This document shows positions 18,726 to 28,690 of a stretch of 64,000 nucleotides of DNA, in pieces. The number at the start of each line of letters is the position of its first letter. The first letter of the stretch is position 1. The DNA lies in NCBI GenBank assembly GCA_030149815.1, contig JASLHI010000019.1, forward strand, positions 69,789 through 133,788. Reading direction: 5' to 3'. The position numbers were made by a program, and so were the translations under genes. This DNA comes from Aquirhabdus sp. Lineage in GTDB: Bacteria > Pseudomonadota > Gammaproteobacteria > Pseudomonadales > Moraxellaceae. The notes beneath the pieces were generated by a model. It saw only the letters and a list, made by a program, of their open reading frames with translations, was not told the DNA's origin and did no database searches.

Positions 18726-19946
18726 CTAGTCCATCTTACGACCTTTGCTTGCAGCAATACGCAAGCGTAGACCATTCAGACGGATAAAACCTTCTGCGTC
18801 TTTTTGGTTATATGCACCACGATCATCTTCAAACGTCGCAATGGTTGCATCGAACAGTGTGTCATCAGACTTACGACCTGCAACAGTCACATTGCCTTTA
18901 TAGAGTTTGACACGAACCACACCATTCACTGGCTTCTGTGATTCATCAATCATCACCTGAATCATCTTACGTTCAGGTGACCACCAGTAACCATTGTATA
19001 CGAGACTCGCATAACGTGGCATCAATTCATCTTTCAAATGTGCAACTTCACGGTCAAGAGTAATGGACTCAATCGCACGATGTGCGCGCAGCATGATTGT
19101 ACCTGCTGGGGTTTCATAGCAACCACGTGACTTCATACCCACGTAACGATTTTCAACCAAGTCTAAACGGCCAATACCATGCTTGCCACCTAGCTCATTT
19201 AATGTCTCCATCACTTGTGCTGGAGTCTTCTCTACGCCATCAATTGCAACGATGTCACCCGCTTTGTAGGTGAGTTCAACATATTGCGGCACGCCTGGTG
19301 CTTTTTCTGGACTAACAGTCCAGCGCCAAATATCTTCTTCTGGCTCCCAGTATGGATCTTCCAAACCGCCGCCTTCATAAGAAATATGAAGCAAGTTTGC
19401 ATCCATTGAATATGGCGATTTCTTACCTGCTTTGGCGAAATCGATTGGAATATTACGTTCTTTGGCGTATTCCATCAGTGTTTCACGTGAGGTTAAATCC
19501 CACTCGCGCCAAGGTGCGATTGTTTTTAAATGCGGAGCAAGTGCAAACGCACCGAGTTCAAAACGTACTTGATCATTACCCTTACCTGTTGCGCCATGGC
19601 TGATGTATTCCGCACCATGTTCTTTGGCAATTTCAACAAGGCGTTTTGCAATCAATGGACGTGCAATCGAAGTCCCGAGTAAATACTCACCTTCATAAAT
19701 AGCATTCGCACGGAACATCGGGAATACATAATCACGCGCAAACTCTTCACGCAAATCTTCAATGTGAATGGACTTCACGCCCATTTGCTGTGCTTTTGCA
19801 CGTGCTGGCTCGACTTCCTCACCCTGACCGATATCGGCAGTAAAGGTAATCACTTCAGCATCATATTTCTCTTGTAGCCACGTCAAAATGACTGAGGTAT
19901 CTAGACCGCCTGAATAGGCAAGTACAACTTTACGCTTTTCCGCCAT
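18726..19946 (-). CDS. argG: Argininosuccinate synthase
   Basis: Joins citrulline and aspartate with ATP to make argininosuccinate in arginine synthesis; cytoplasmic tetramer in relatives. The 406-residue product has the N-type ATP pyrophosphatase P-loop [48 protein letters not shown] and [12 protein letters not shown], all hallmarks of the standard bacterial enzyme. Length is normal. The gene is monocistronic, ending at the terminator shared with the convergent GlsB-type gene. argD, from the same pathway, is 23 kb away. Confidence 0.98.
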   Translation of the reverse strand: MAEKRKVVLAYSGGLDTSVILTWLQEKYDAEVITFTADIGQGEEVEPARAKAQQMGVKSIHIEDLREEFARDYVFPMFRANAIYEGEYLLGTSIARPLIAKRLVEIAKEHGAEYISHGATGKGNDQVRFELGAFALAPHLKTIAPWREWDLTSRETLMEYAKERNIPIDFAKAGKKSPYSMDANLLHISYEGGGLEDPYWEPEEDIWRWTVSPEKAPGVPQYVELTYKAGDIVAIDGVEKTPAQVMETLNELGGKHGIGRLDLVENRYVGMKSRGCYETPAGTIMLRAHRAIESITLDREVAHLKDELMPRYASLVYNGYWWSPERKMIQVMIDESQKPVNGVVRVKLYKGNVTVAGRKSDDTLFDATIATFEDDRGAYNQKDAEGFIRLNGLRLRIAASKGRKMD

Positions 19947-20114
19947 GAATGTTGTCCGCTAAATTTAAAAAACGAAAATTAAAAACGTGTGGAATGAATC
20001 AAAAAAGGCATTCTTAAGTCGCGACATTCTACATGAAAGCAATCCATGACGCAGCAAATTCAATCATTCAACAATAATGACAAATGAGGGTAGAAACTGT
20101 GCAGAATACTTTAG

Positions 20115-21485
20115 TTAAGCATGTTCAGGTTTAATTAAATGAAACTCACGAACGCGATGACGTCCAGCAGTTTTAGCTTTATAAACAGCTTCATCAGCTT
20201 GATGAATAAACTCTGCTATTGTAATTTCTTCATCATGAACGGAATAAGTCGACACCCCAATACTAACCGTGACGTGTTTCTCTGCTTTTGATTTTTTATG
20301 CTCGATATCGAGTTCATCTACAGATTTCAAAATTCGATCAGCAACTGCACGCGCACCTGCAATTGGAGTATTTGGTAATAAGACAATAAATTCTTCGCCA
20401 CCATACCTTGCCGCAACATCCGTACTTCTTGTTAGTACTTGACGTAGCGTATGCGCAACAGCAATCAGTGCTTCATCGCCTTGCAAATGCCCATAATAGT
20501 CGTTGTAAGCCTTAAAATGATCAATATCCACAAAAATGACTGATATTGGCTCACCAGAACGATGTGCTCGCTCCCACTCATTATCCATACGTTCATTAAA
20601 GAAACGTCGATTTGCTAAACCCGTCATCGGATCTTCGCGAGACAAACGTTCGAGCTCTTTACTCATCCGTTCCGCTTCTGCTTTGTCTAAAGCCAATAAA
20701 CGTGCTTGCAGAAAATTCTCACGCTCTTTGGCGACATTGGCATGTCCAACGACATAACCAATAAAATTAATGAGTCCAATATAGTAAAAATATCGAGTGA
20801 TCTCCTCATTGGAATACCAGACAAAGTCATAGCTCGCAGTTTGTGCATAAGCGATCAACATTGCCAAAAAACCAGCGCTAAGACCAATCAATAATACAAA
20901 CTTCGGTTTCATCCCGAGAATAAAATAAATCAACACATAAACAAGAATGACGTCATACGTTGCAGCTTGTGCAACCAAGGGCGTTTTAAATTGTAAAGAG
21001 AAATAGGCCGTAGACAGTACGCCAACAAAAGCAACCACCCCAACAATCAGGTAAAAATTATTTTTGGAAAATGATTTCTTTAATAATATGGGTAGCGCAC
21101 TTAAACAAAGAATGCCAATACCGTAAATATAAGCAAGGTTATACAACTCATGAGTGCGAAAAGATTCCCAACTCAAGAAATAAACTAAAGGTAGGCTAAT
21201 CAAGCCCAGTAATATATAGACAACCGTCGAAGGTAAAACAATCCCAATAATTAAGTTTACTGTACGTTCCGCCAAGCCACGCCAAAACATCGCCTCCATT
21301 TCAGGTTGGAATCGACGTAAAAGAATGCGACGCTCTGACAATAAGCTACGAATTAAGGCACCTTCTTGCAGAGTCGAAACTTCCGATTGTTTTTTTTTCA
21401 AATCTATCTCTATATATAAAGTCTTAAAATAAAAAAGACTATTCGCTCCACCTATAACCTTCCTACCATAACAAAAAAAAACCAT
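20115..21485 (-). CDS. Membrane diguanylate cyclase with intact I-site
   Basis: About 456 residues: an N-terminal cytoplasmic stretch, five or six membrane helices (from VNLIIGIVLPSTVVYILLGL on) of a sensor type I cannot name, a short coiled linker, and a C-terminal GGDEF domain. The signature is GGEEF at residues 362-366, and RSTD five residues before it is the RxxD product-inhibition site, so an active, feedback-inhibited cyclase that makes cyclic-di-GMP is expected. The start is uncertain: ATG 21485 has no clear ribosome site, and the first 60 residues may be overcalled. It shares its architecture with the cyclase at 40696-42006. No effector gene lies next to it. Confidence 0.88.
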   Translation of the reverse strand: MVFFCYGRKVIGGANSLFYFKTLYIEIDLKKKQSEVSTLQEGALIRSLLSERRILLRRFQPEMEAMFWRGLAERTVNLIIGIVLPSTVVYILLGLISLPLVYFLSWESFRTHELYNLAYIYGIGILCLSALPILLKKSFSKNNFYLIVGVVAFVGVLSTAYFSLQFKTPLVAQAATYDVILVYVLIYFILGMKPKFVLLIGLSAGFLAMLIAYAQTASYDFVWYSNEEITRYFYYIGLINFIGYVVGHANVAKERENFLQARLLALDKAEAERMSKELERLSREDPMTGLANRRFFNERMDNEWERAHRSGEPISVIFVDIDHFKAYNDYYGHLQGDEALIAVAHTLRQVLTRSTDVAARYGGEEFIVLLPNTPIAGARAVADRILKSVDELDIEHKKSKAEKHVTVSIGVSTYSVHDEEITIAEFIHQADEAVYKAKTAGRHRVREFHLIKPEHA

Positions 21486-21665
21486 GTCTGATAGACGTTC
21501 TATCGGGGCTTATACAGCATATATCTTTTGATTGTAAAATCATCATTATTCTGCTGAATAACATCAGATCTTCAAAATTGCCATACGATATTGCCGTGTT
21601 TTGACCAGTCTTTTCGATTATCATCACACTATTGATTTTTTGAATGGTTTTTTGAGTATTTTATC

Positions 21666-22727
21666 GTGACGACTAATGCAATCCAGACGCTTACTATTAC
21701 CCAACCAGATGATTGGCATATTCATTTGCGCGATGGAGTCGCTTTAGCACGAACCGTTCCAGATATTGCACGTGTCTTTAATCGTGTTATCTGTATGCCG
21801 AATCTCGTTCCACCTGTGACGACCGTTGATCAGGCCAATGAATATCGCGCGCGCATCATGGCACACGCCCCACAAGGCGTTCAATTTGATCCACGTATGG
21901 CCTTATACTTAACTGACAATACTAATCCTGCTGAAATTGCAAAGATTAAACAATCCGAATTTGTCCAAGCTGTTAAATATTACCCTGCTGGCGCAACGAC
22001 CAATTCTCAATCAGGCGTGACCGACTTAGCCAAAGTCTACCCAGTCATCGCTCAAATGGAAGAACATGGTGTGCCATTCTTACTGCATGGTGAAGTCACA
22101 CATAACGACATTGATATCTTCGATCGTGAAAAGCGTTTTGTCGATGACATGCTTCAGCCACTGTTACAGCGCTTTCCAAAATTAAAACTTGTTCTTGAAC
22201 ACATCACGACTGCTGAAGCCGCTGCATTTGTTCAAGCTCAAGAAGCAAATGTTGCAGCGACAATTACACCGCAGCATCTACTGTTTAATCGCAATCACAT
22301 GCTGGTCGGTGGTATTCGTCCGCACTTTTTCTGCTTACCGATTCTGAAACGCCAAACGCATCAAGCCGCGTTGATTCAGGCTGCAACTAGTGGCAGTCCT
22401 AAATTTTTCTTAGGTACTGACAGTGCACCTCACGCGCAAGATAAGAAAGAAAATGCCTGCGGTTGTGCGGGTTGCTACAGCGCACCCATTGCGATTGAGC
22501 TCTATGCTGAAGCATTTGAACAAGCCAATGCTTTGGATAAATTAGAAGGATTTGCAAGTTTCTACGGCGCAGATTTTTATGGTTTACCACGCAATACGCA
22601 AAAAATTACTTTAGTCAAAAAATCTCAGCAAGTTCCAGATTCATATCCGTATCTCGACAACCAACAACTTGTCCCGCTTCGTGCTGGTGAAGCGTTGGCA
22701 TGGTCTGTGCAAAGTGAGCGCGGTTAA
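21666..22727 (+). CDS. pyrC: Dihydroorotase (class II)
   Basis: Cyclises carbamoyl-aspartate to dihydroorotate in pyrimidine synthesis. Zinc ligands are seen in [10 protein letters not shown], the carbamylated Lys in [12 protein letters not shown], and further ligands in [14 protein letters not shown] and LGTDSAPH. The 353-residue length fits E. coli-type PyrC. The start is GTG at 21666. Its stop codon overlaps the ATG of rnt by one base (TAATG), so the two are co-translated. Confidence 0.97.
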   Translation: MTTNAIQTLTITQPDDWHIHLRDGVALARTVPDIARVFNRVICMPNLVPPVTTVDQANEYRARIMAHAPQGVQFDPRMALYLTDNTNPAEIAKIKQSEFVQAVKYYPAGATTNSQSGVTDLAKVYPVIAQMEEHGVPFLLHGEVTHNDIDIFDREKRFVDDMLQPLLQRFPKLKLVLEHITTAEAAAFVQAQEANVAATITPQHLLFNRNHMLVGGIRPHFFCLPILKRQTHQAALIQAATSGSPKFFLGTDSAPHAQDKKENACGCAGCYSAPIAIELYAEAFEQANALDKLEGFASFYGADFYGLPRNTQKITLVKKSQQVPDSYPYLDNQQLVPLRAGEALAWSVQSERG

Positions 22728-23422
22728 TGAGTGACAGTTCTTTGCAAAATCAGAACACAGTAAACGAAACCAAACCAGCGCGTCCAATCATTGGGCAGCG
22801 CTTCCGTGGTTTCTTGCCTGTTGTCGTCGATGTTGAAACCGCAGGGATGGATGCAAGAACCAATGCGTTACTTGAAATTGCCTGTATTCCAATTCTATTT
22901 GATGAGAATTATCAACTCGTTCCTGGCGAAGCGGTACATGCTCACATTAAACCTTTTGAAGGTTCAAAACTCGACCAGCGTTCTCTCGATTTTATCGGGA
23001 TTGATCCATACAACCCATTTCGTATGGCAGAAGATGAAAAACCTGCATTACTTCGGATTTTCAAATCCCTTGAAAAAACACGTCGCGAGCAAGGCTGTAA
23101 TCATTGTGTGTTAGTCGGACATAACGCACACTTTGATTTAGGATTTTTACAAGCAGCGGTTATGCGCACACATACCAAGAATCAAACACCCTTTCATAGT
23201 TTTTCAGTATTTGACACAGTGACTTTGGCTGCAGCGGCATATGGTCAAACCGTATTGGCACGTGCATGTCAGGCAGCAGGTATTCCATTCAGTAATGGCG
23301 AAGCTCATGCGGCGTTGTATGACACGCAAAAAACCGCTGACCTGTTTTGCAAAATCGTTAACGCTTGGCCTGCCATGCAAATTGCAAATAGTGATGAAAC
23401 TCCTGAGACTACGGATGAGTAA
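22727..23422 (+). CDS. rnt: Ribonuclease T
   Basis: DEDD-family 3'-5' exonuclease that trims tRNA ends and stable RNAs. Acidic motifs: VVDVETAGMD (first D and E), HNAHFDLGF and HAALYDTQKTA (DEDDh type). The 231-residue product is slightly longer than E. coli RNase T because of an N-terminal polar extension. pyrC-rnt is a conserved pair in Pseudomonas and Acinetobacter. Confidence 0.96.
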   Translation: MSDSSLQNQNTVNETKPARPIIGQRFRGFLPVVVDVETAGMDARTNALLEIACIPILFDENYQLVPGEAVHAHIKPFEGSKLDQRSLDFIGIDPYNPFRMAEDEKPALLRIFKSLEKTRREQGCNHCVLVGHNAHFDLGFLQAAVMRTHTKNQTPFHSFSVFDTVTLAAAAYGQTVLARACQAAGIPFSNGEAHAALYDTQKTADLFCKIVNAWPAMQIANSDETPETTDE

Positions 23423-23455
23423 TCATTTCGTCGATATTCAAAACGATCATCAAAG

Positions 23456-24931
23456 ATGAAACCAGAAAATCTAATGGCGCTGACTGCCGAAGCTGGCTTT
23501 GTTTTTAATGGCATTTTGAATAGTGACATCGACCCAACAGATGATCTCGAACTAAGCTATAGCAAAGATCGAGCAATGCCGATTCGGGAACATCTGCAAA
23601 CGACCGAACTGAATAACATCGATGTACTTCCTGAATATTTACTGATTAAAAAACTCGTAGAACAAAAATTCCCTTTAATCTTTGTGACTGGCGGCGCTGG
23701 TACAGGAAAAAGTACCTTCATTAAATGGCTAATGAAACAGTTTAAAGGCACAGCCTTACTCAGCGCACCAACAGCAATGGCAGCAATCAATATCGAAGGA
23801 AAAACCCTTCACTCACTCTGTCAATTACCACCTGCTTGGATCGTCAAAAAAGACATCAAACATGCACCTCATCGCAACGACATCAAAGAAGCCAAACTGC
23901 TCATCATCGACGAAGTATCGATGGTGACCGCGAATTTATTGGATGGTGTGAGTGCATTTTTAAGACAAAACCGCGATGGCAATTGCGCATTTGGCGGAAT
24001 GACGGTCATCATGGTCGGTGATCTTTTTCAACTCCCCCCTGTCGTGAGTGAAGCATCTAAACCCTTATTTGATCAAATCTATGGTTCATCCAAATTCTTT
24101 AAAGCACGCTGTTTACGTAATACCGCCTACTACGCCATTGAACTAAAAAAAACATTTCGCCAGTCTGATCAGTTATTTGTAGACATTCTTACGAAAATCC
24201 GAGAGCGTGTGGATATTGAAGAATCGCTTCGCTATCTGAATGAAGGCTGTACCATTACCGATACGCCACCTATAGATGCGGTCTGGCTATCTCCACGCAA
24301 TAGTGAAGTAGAAAGCCGAAATACACGCGAACTCGACAAACTCGATTCAACGGTAAAAACTTATCAGGGCAAACTCACAGGTCAATTCAAAGCAGACCGC
24401 CTTCCCTCGCCAATGGAACTTGTACTCAAAATTGGCGCACAGGTGATGTTTACCAAAAACGATATGAATCGTCGCTGGATTAATGGTTCAGTCGGTACTG
24501 TCGTCAAAATGGGCGAAGAAAAGATCACCATCAAAATGGCTGGTTCACACAAAAATGTCGACGTCGAACGCGATGAATGGCTTGAATACCAATATCGCTG
24601 GGGCATGATTGACGAGGAACTTGAACGCTACGAAACAGGAAGTTTTATTCAATTCCCATTAGTTCTGGCGTGGGCAATGACTATTCATAAAAGCCAAGGT
24701 CGTACACTCGAAAAAGTGCATATCAACTTAGGCCAAGGCGCATTCGAAACAGGTCAAACTTACGTTGCGCTAAGTCGTTGTCGCACACTCGAAGGACTAT
24801 CACTTGCAAGACCTTTAGTCGCTGCCGACATTCTTGTCGATCAGGAATCTAAAGAATTTTATCAACATTTACGGGCAATTATTAACAAACTGCCTGCAGA
24901 TGTCATGATGGATAAAATTGAGAATCCCTAA
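23456..24931 (+). CDS. Pif1/RecD-like superfamily 1B DNA helicase
   Basis: ATP-dependent 5'-3' helicase. Walker A GGAGTGKST at residues 79-87, Walker B LLIIDEVSM at about 148-156, GDLFQLPPV (motif III), KKTFRQSD (motif IV) and the C-terminal TIHKSQGRTLEKV and YVALSRCRTLEG give a complete SF1B core of 491 residues. Pif1 relatives unwind DNA forks and G-quadruplexes; no bacterial role is established here. The first 55 residues are not helicase-like. The start is uncertain (ATG 23456 or ATG 23474, neither with a strong ribosome site). It follows rnt by 33 bases on the same strand, so it may be part of the pyrC-rnt unit. Confidence 0.88.
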   Translation: MKPENLMALTAEAGFVFNGILNSDIDPTDDLELSYSKDRAMPIREHLQTTELNNIDVLPEYLLIKKLVEQKFPLIFVTGGAGTGKSTFIKWLMKQFKGTALLSAPTAMAAINIEGKTLHSLCQLPPAWIVKKDIKHAPHRNDIKEAKLLIIDEVSMVTANLLDGVSAFLRQNRDGNCAFGGMTVIMVGDLFQLPPVVSEASKPLFDQIYGSSKFFKARCLRNTAYYAIELKKTFRQSDQLFVDILTKIRERVDIEESLRYLNEGCTITDTPPIDAVWLSPRNSEVESRNTRELDKLDSTVKTYQGKLTGQFKADRLPSPMELVLKIGAQVMFTKNDMNRRWINGSVGTVVKMGEEKITIKMAGSHKNVDVERDEWLEYQYRWGMIDEELERYETGSFIQFPLVLAWAMTIHKSQGRTLEKVHINLGQGAFETGQTYVALSRCRTLEGLSLARPLVAADILVDQESKEFYQHLRAIINKLPADVMMDKIENP

Positions 24932-24951
24932 AATGATCAATGAACTGGATG

Positions 24952-24970
24952 AGCCTGACGAAGGCTTTTC
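24952..24970 (+). terminator. Weak terminator after the helicase gene
   Basis: AGCCT/AGGCT with a five-base loop and TTTT. It runs into a TTCGACAAGCT repeat copy at 24968-24978. Confidence 0.4.
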
Positions 24971-24978
24971 GACAAGCT
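24968..24978. repeat. Dispersed TTCGACAAGCT motif, copy 1
   Basis: The same 11-mer occurs at 31567-31577 and, inverted, at 31519-31529 and 40666-40676. All four copies are intergenic and downstream of gene ends. Confidence 0.6.
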
Positions 24979-25009
24979 GAGGAATTACAAAAATAAAATG
25001 AAGAAAAAA

Positions 25010-25882
25010 CTAATGCAATACCCTCTTATTCAGCACCTGCTTTGACTTATCCACCAACAATTGATTCAGCATTTGACTCACTAAAGTCACAGCAACGCTC
25101 GCCGTTAAACCAATTGAACCCTGCATTTTTTTGGTATATAAATTTCCAGCTAATCCATGCAGATGCGCGCCCCACGAAGCCGCATCAAACGCACTGAAAC
25201 GCTGTGCAAGCAGTGCAGAAATTATACCTGTGAGAACATCACCCTGCCCTGCGACAGCCAACTCAGGCCCACCTGTTCGATTAATCAAATAGCCGCCGTT
25301 TGGATGCATAACCACCGTATGATAACCTTTGAGCACCGTTATACTGTTATACCGCTCAGCAATTCTATGCGCAGCATCTAATCGGTTACGCTGTACTTCT
25401 TCAGTAGTGCATCCAAGCAGCCGACCTGCTTCAGCTGGATGTGGCGTTAAAATTGCCATCAATTCACGAGAGGCAATCTTCTGACGATAATCTTCACTTA
25501 CAGCGATCATGTTGAGCGCATCAGCATCATATACACTGGGTTTATTTGCATAGGTCAAAGCATGCTCAAGAGCGTTATGCGCCAATTGATCCTGCCCCAT
25601 GCCTGTACCAACTGCCAACGCAGTTGCATCTATCAAATCCTCTCCTGCTGATCGAATCATCAGCTCAGGTGCAAATGGATCTACAGACAAACGCGGATCT
25701 AACGCATGAATCCAAACCTTACCTGTCCCCGCAGCCAATGCGGCTCGACCACATAACAATGCAGCACCCAACATCCCCACATTACCGCCAACGACCGCCA
25801 CACTGCCATAACTTCCTTTATGGCTATCCACTTTGCGAATCAGCGTCATCAATGCCTGATCATTCAGCTCTCTTTGGTGCAT
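25010..25882 (-). CDS. nnrD: ADP-dependent NAD(P)H-hydrate dehydratase
   Basis: Repairs damaged NAD(P)H by dehydrating the S-hydrate with ADP. A 290-residue ribokinase-like domain with SYGSVAVVGGNVGMLGAA, TPHPAEAGRLLG, the VLKGYHTVV strand and AVAGQGDVLTGIISALL, the nucleotide and catalytic loop. It corresponds to the C-terminal half of E. coli YjeF/Nnr; the epimerase half is not attached, so NnrE must be encoded elsewhere. It is convergent with the helicase gene. Confidence 0.92.
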   Translation of the reverse strand: MHQRELNDQALMTLIRKVDSHKGSYGSVAVVGGNVGMLGAALLCGRAALAAGTGKVWIHALDPRLSVDPFAPELMIRSAGEDLIDATALAVGTGMGQDQLAHNALEHALTYANKPSVYDADALNMIAVSEDYRQKIASRELMAILTPHPAEAGRLLGCTTEEVQRNRLDAAHRIAERYNSITVLKGYHTVVMHPNGGYLINRTGGPELAVAGQGDVLTGIISALLAQRFSAFDAASWGAHLHGLAGNLYTKKMQGSIGLTASVAVTLVSQMLNQLLVDKSKQVLNKRVLH

Positions 25883-26029
25883 TTCACACTCTCTTATCGT
25901 TTTTAAACCATGCTCAACTTACTTGACTCCAAACTAATGCATTTCTGCTAAAAATACGCTAAGTTTCAGATGAATTATTGCTATTTTTTAAATTTTTCAT
26001 TAAATGGTCACATCCTGATCACTATTAAC

Positions 26030-26057
26030 TTGACTTCTCGCAGTATATCTCTACAAT
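26030..26057 (+). promoter_or_regulatory. tRNA-Glu promoter
   Basis: TTGACT (26030-26035) and TACAAT (26052-26057) with a 16-base spacer, about 27 bases before the tRNA. Confidence 0.75.
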
Positions 26058-26084
26058 ACGCGCCTGTTACATGAGTTGCCTTTA

Positions 26085-26160
26085 GTCCCCATCGTCTAGA
26101 GGCCTAGGACATCACCCTTTCACGGTGAGTACCGGGGTTCGAATCCCCGTGGGGACGCCA
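26085..26160 (+). tRNA. tRNA-Glu (UUC)
   Basis: 76 bases with encoded CCA. The acceptor stem GTCCCCA pairs with TGGGGAC, the T arm is CGGGG-TTCGAAT-CCCCG, and the anticodon loop CTTTCAC reads TTC. A strong promoter precedes it and a terminator follows, so it is transcribed alone. No duplicated 3' end, integrase or island border was seen near it. Confidence 0.98.
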
Positions 26161-26197
26161 AATTCGAGTAAGTCTACTTAATAGCGAGTTACTTACT

Positions 26198-26233
26198 AAA
26201 AAAGCCTAGTGATCACCGATCCTAGGCTTTTTT
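26198..26233 (+). terminator. Terminator of tRNA-Glu, probably bidirectional
   Basis: Stem AAAAAAGCCTAG/CTAGGCTTTTTT. It also lies 27 bases past the stop codon of the minus-strand membrane protein gene. Confidence 0.9.
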
Positions 26234-26259
26234 ATTGTCTGTTATTTCTCTAACTTCAT

Positions 26260-26658
26260 TTAAATAGCAGGTCGGCGTTCTGCTGGAATTTTTATAAATC
26301 CATAAAACTGAACAATAAACCATAAAATTTCAAATGCGGCAAAAATCCATGTGATCGGGTTAATGTGATACACAACCAAATAATAGAGAAACCATGTGGA
26401 AAATAGCGCTCGACCAATAGAATCATAGAAACCATAAATAGGCTGTGGATTTCGTATTCTTAGAATTGACCAGACAATCACAATCGAACCAAACAAATTC
26501 ACAAACAATAGATGTGTAGGCTCAAATGCTGGAGTTGGTGAAATTTTATTCAAATTGTCGTGTACGATTGCAAATGACCACGGCGTGACAAATGGTGCTG
26601 TCACAACAAAGTCATAGATCGCAGAAGCACGTACAATTTTTCGATATTGAGTATCCAT
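26260..26658 (-). CDS. Small integral membrane protein under MerR control
   Basis: Unrecognised 132-residue protein with about four hydrophobic helices (IYDFVVTAPFVTPWSFAIV, THLLFVNLFGSIVIVWSIL, ALFSTWFLYYLVVYHI, WIFAAFEILWFIVQFYGF), rich in aromatic residues. I choose ATG 26658 (MDTQYRKIV), with AAGG 10-14 bases upstream; an ATG 18 bases earlier and longer starts would run into the divergent regulator's promoter. The promoter in front has the over-long 19-base spacer with central dyad used by MerR regulators, and the divergent gene is a MerR regulator, so it is very likely the activated target. No metal-ligand cluster is evident. Function unknown. Confidence 0.75.
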   Translation of the reverse strand: MDTQYRKIVRASAIYDFVVTAPFVTPWSFAIVHDNLNKISPTPAFEPTHLLFVNLFGSIVIVWSILRIRNPQPIYGFYDSIGRALFSTWFLYYLVVYHINPITWIFAAFEILWFIVQFYGFIKIPAERRPAI

Positions 26659-26720
26659 AATTTTTACTACCTTCATGAATAAATAGAATTGAATTTCTGC
26701 ATTTAATGCTGAAGAATGCA

Positions 26721-26751
26721 CCTTAAACCTTGGTGTATAGACCAAGGTCAA
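26721..26751 (-). promoter_or_regulatory. MerR-type promoter/operator of the small membrane protein gene
   Basis: On the minus strand: TTGACC (-35, 26751-26746), a 19-base spacer, then TTAAGG (-10, 26726-26721). The spacer is filled by a dyad with arms ACCTTGG and CCAAGGT (26727-26748). A 19-base spacer with such a dyad is the hallmark of promoters that MerR proteins untwist to activate, as in CueR, SoxR or ZntR targets. Confidence 0.85.
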
Positions 26752-26784
26752 GTGGCTTTTTTCACGTTTTGTTAAGGTGTACAT

Positions 26785-27168
26785 ATGAATATCAGCGAAC
26801 TTGCAAAAGCGACCCAAACAACGACAGACACTATCCGTTATTATGAAAAACAAGGATTGTTAGGAACTCCCTTGCGCCAAGAAAATGGCTATCGATATTA
26901 TAAAGATGACGATATCAGGCGTGTAGACTTTATTCGGCGGGCGCAGACTTTAGGTTTTTCCCTACTCGAAATTAAAGAAGTGATTCCAGAACTGCTGCAT
27001 GGAAAATTTAATCGTAGTGATCTAGAAGCATTATTAAAAAGTAAAATTGAGCAAATTGATGAAAAGATAGAAGCTCTAAACCTTTTAAGAAAAGGACTGA
27101 TTGATACGTTTAGCTTATTAAAATGTTCTGTGGATGCACCGCTATCCATCACTCAAGCCACCCCTTAA
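26785..27168 (+). CDS. MerR family transcriptional regulator
   Basis: 127 residues: an N-terminal winged helix (MNISELAKATQTTTDTIRYY, EKQGLLGTPLRQENGYRYY), then a dimerisation helix (LEALLKSKIEQIDEKIEALN). The only cysteine is in LLKCSVDAP near the C-terminus, so the two-Cys metal site of CueR or the Fe-S cluster motif of SoxR is absent; it may sense a small molecule or redox state. It is divergent from the membrane-protein gene and the shared region carries one dyad, so it should activate that gene and repress or tune itself. The AAGGTG ribosome site supports the ATG. Confidence 0.92.
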   Translation: MNISELAKATQTTTDTIRYYEKQGLLGTPLRQENGYRYYKDDDIRRVDFIRRAQTLGFSLLEIKEVIPELLHGKFNRSDLEALLKSKIEQIDEKIEALNLLRKGLIDTFSLLKCSVDAPLSITQATP

Positions 27169-27279
27169 ATGTATATGGATTTGATGGCTAAATATAAAAC
27201 AATCCACTACGATGTAGTCTACTTATAGATTCTTTGCATGAGAAACTGAGACCATTTTTAGCCTAACTAAGACATTCAT

Positions 27280-28557
27280 ATGTTTAACGATTATAACATT
27301 TCACCAAACATACTTATTGGTCTGTCAGTTGCCTTCGGTATTGGCTTATTGATCGGGACTGAACGTGAGCGACACCAGCAACCGTCATCAGATCATGCGC
27401 TCGGTGTTAGAACATTTACGATTGCCGCTTTAATTGGTGCTATGAGCACTTTAATGGCGGATCAACAAACCGCGCCGAACAATTTATTTTTACTCAGTGT
27501 TGTCCTTATCGTCATGGGTGGCTTAACTGCTTTATCTTATATCCGCACATCAAAAACCGACTCAGGTTTAACTACCGAAGCAACGCTCATTTTGACGGTA
27601 CTCTTGGGTGGATTTGCGATTCATGCGCCATTGCTCACAGCGTGTATCGCAATCATTACTACTGGACTACTCGCACTCAAAACCCAGCTTCATACATTTA
27701 TTAAAGGCGTTTTATCAGAACAAGAACTCCATGACGCGATTATTTTTTTAGGGGTTGTTTGTATTGCCGTCCCTCTGGCGCCGAATCAAGCAATAGGGCC
27801 ATTCAACGCCATTAATCCTCATTCAATTGTGATGATTATGGTTGTCATGATGACGATTAATGCAATCGGTTATGTGGCGCAGCGTGTTATTGGTCTGCGT
27901 TATGGATTAGCATTTGCTGGTTTTATTAGTGGCTTTATTTCAAGCACGGCTACGACATACACGATGGGACTTAAATCAAAACAAGAACCTGAGCTGTTTA
28001 ATAGTGCTGTTGCAGGGGGAGTGTTATCAAACCTATCAACCTTGATTTTGCTGGCAGTTGTGTTGTTTGTCATTGAGCCGAGTATCTTATATCCGTTTAT
28101 TGTTCCTTTAATATTTGGCTCAGTCGCCATTTGTATTTACGGCGCATACTATATTCGGAAAATTTCTCCAACATCTGCACTGCCCCACTCCAATAAAGAC
28201 AGAGCATTTAACTTATACCAAGCCTCATCTTTTGCTTTTTTGATGACTGTTGTGCTTTTTGTTTCTGCGGCGGTCAATGCTAAATTAGGTGAACAAGGCG
28301 TGATATTGAGTGCGCTTTTTACCGGGATATTTGATGCACACGCAACGGCGGCATCAATTGCATCTTTAGTGTCTTCTCACAAACTGACGGTGGTACAAGC
28401 GCTACTCCCGATTATATTAGGAGTCAGTAGCAACACCATGACCAAAGTAGTTGTGTCATTTAAATCAGGTGGTTTAGCCTATGCCATCCGCATATCCTTA
28501 GGCTTGATGCTAATGATTGCTTGTTGTTTTCTGACACTTATACCCTTCATCTTATAA
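27280..28557 (+). CDS. MgtC/SapB N-domain plus DUF4010 membrane protein
   Basis: 425-residue protein with about 12 hydrophobic helices. The N-terminal third has the MgtC/SapB pattern (IGLSVAFGIGLLIGTERER, GVRTFTIAALIGAMSTLM, TEATLILTVLLGGFA); the rest is DUF4010 (ISGFISSTATTYTMGLKS, NLYQASSFAFLMTVVLFVSA, GIFDAHATAASIASL). Such fusions are widespread and of unknown function; MgtC alone inhibits ATP synthase and acts in magnesium limitation, but that cannot be transferred with confidence. No riboswitch or PhoP box was recognised upstream. Confidence 0.88.
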   Translation: MFNDYNISPNILIGLSVAFGIGLLIGTERERHQQPSSDHALGVRTFTIAALIGAMSTLMADQQTAPNNLFLLSVVLIVMGGLTALSYIRTSKTDSGLTTEATLILTVLLGGFAIHAPLLTACIAIITTGLLALKTQLHTFIKGVLSEQELHDAIIFLGVVCIAVPLAPNQAIGPFNAINPHSIVMIMVVMMTINAIGYVAQRVIGLRYGLAFAGFISGFISSTATTYTMGLKSKQEPELFNSAVAGGVLSNLSTLILLAVVLFVIEPSILYPFIVPLIFGSVAICIYGAYYIRKISPTSALPHSNKDRAFNLYQASSFAFLMTVVLFVSAAVNAKLGEQGVILSALFTGIFDAHATAASIASLVSSHKLTVVQALLPIILGVSSNTMTKVVVSFKSGGLAYAIRISLGLMLMIACCFLTLIPFIL

Positions 28558-28690
28558 ATGTCATCACGTTTTAGGACTTTATACATTCACCGTTTAGAGC
28601 CTTATTCATAAAGATACACATTCTCTTTTTTATTAAAATACGAATGCGATAAACTGCACTTATTCAACAAACACCCATTTCGAGTCCTTC

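Noticed and set aside
18326..18775. 149-codon minus-strand ORF over the GlsB-type gene
   Set aside because: It crosses the bidirectional terminator and antisense to a clear membrane protein with good ribosome site.
26085..26233. tRNA-Glu as an integration site of a genomic island
   Set aside because: No integrase gene and no second copy of the tRNA 3' end were found in the window.
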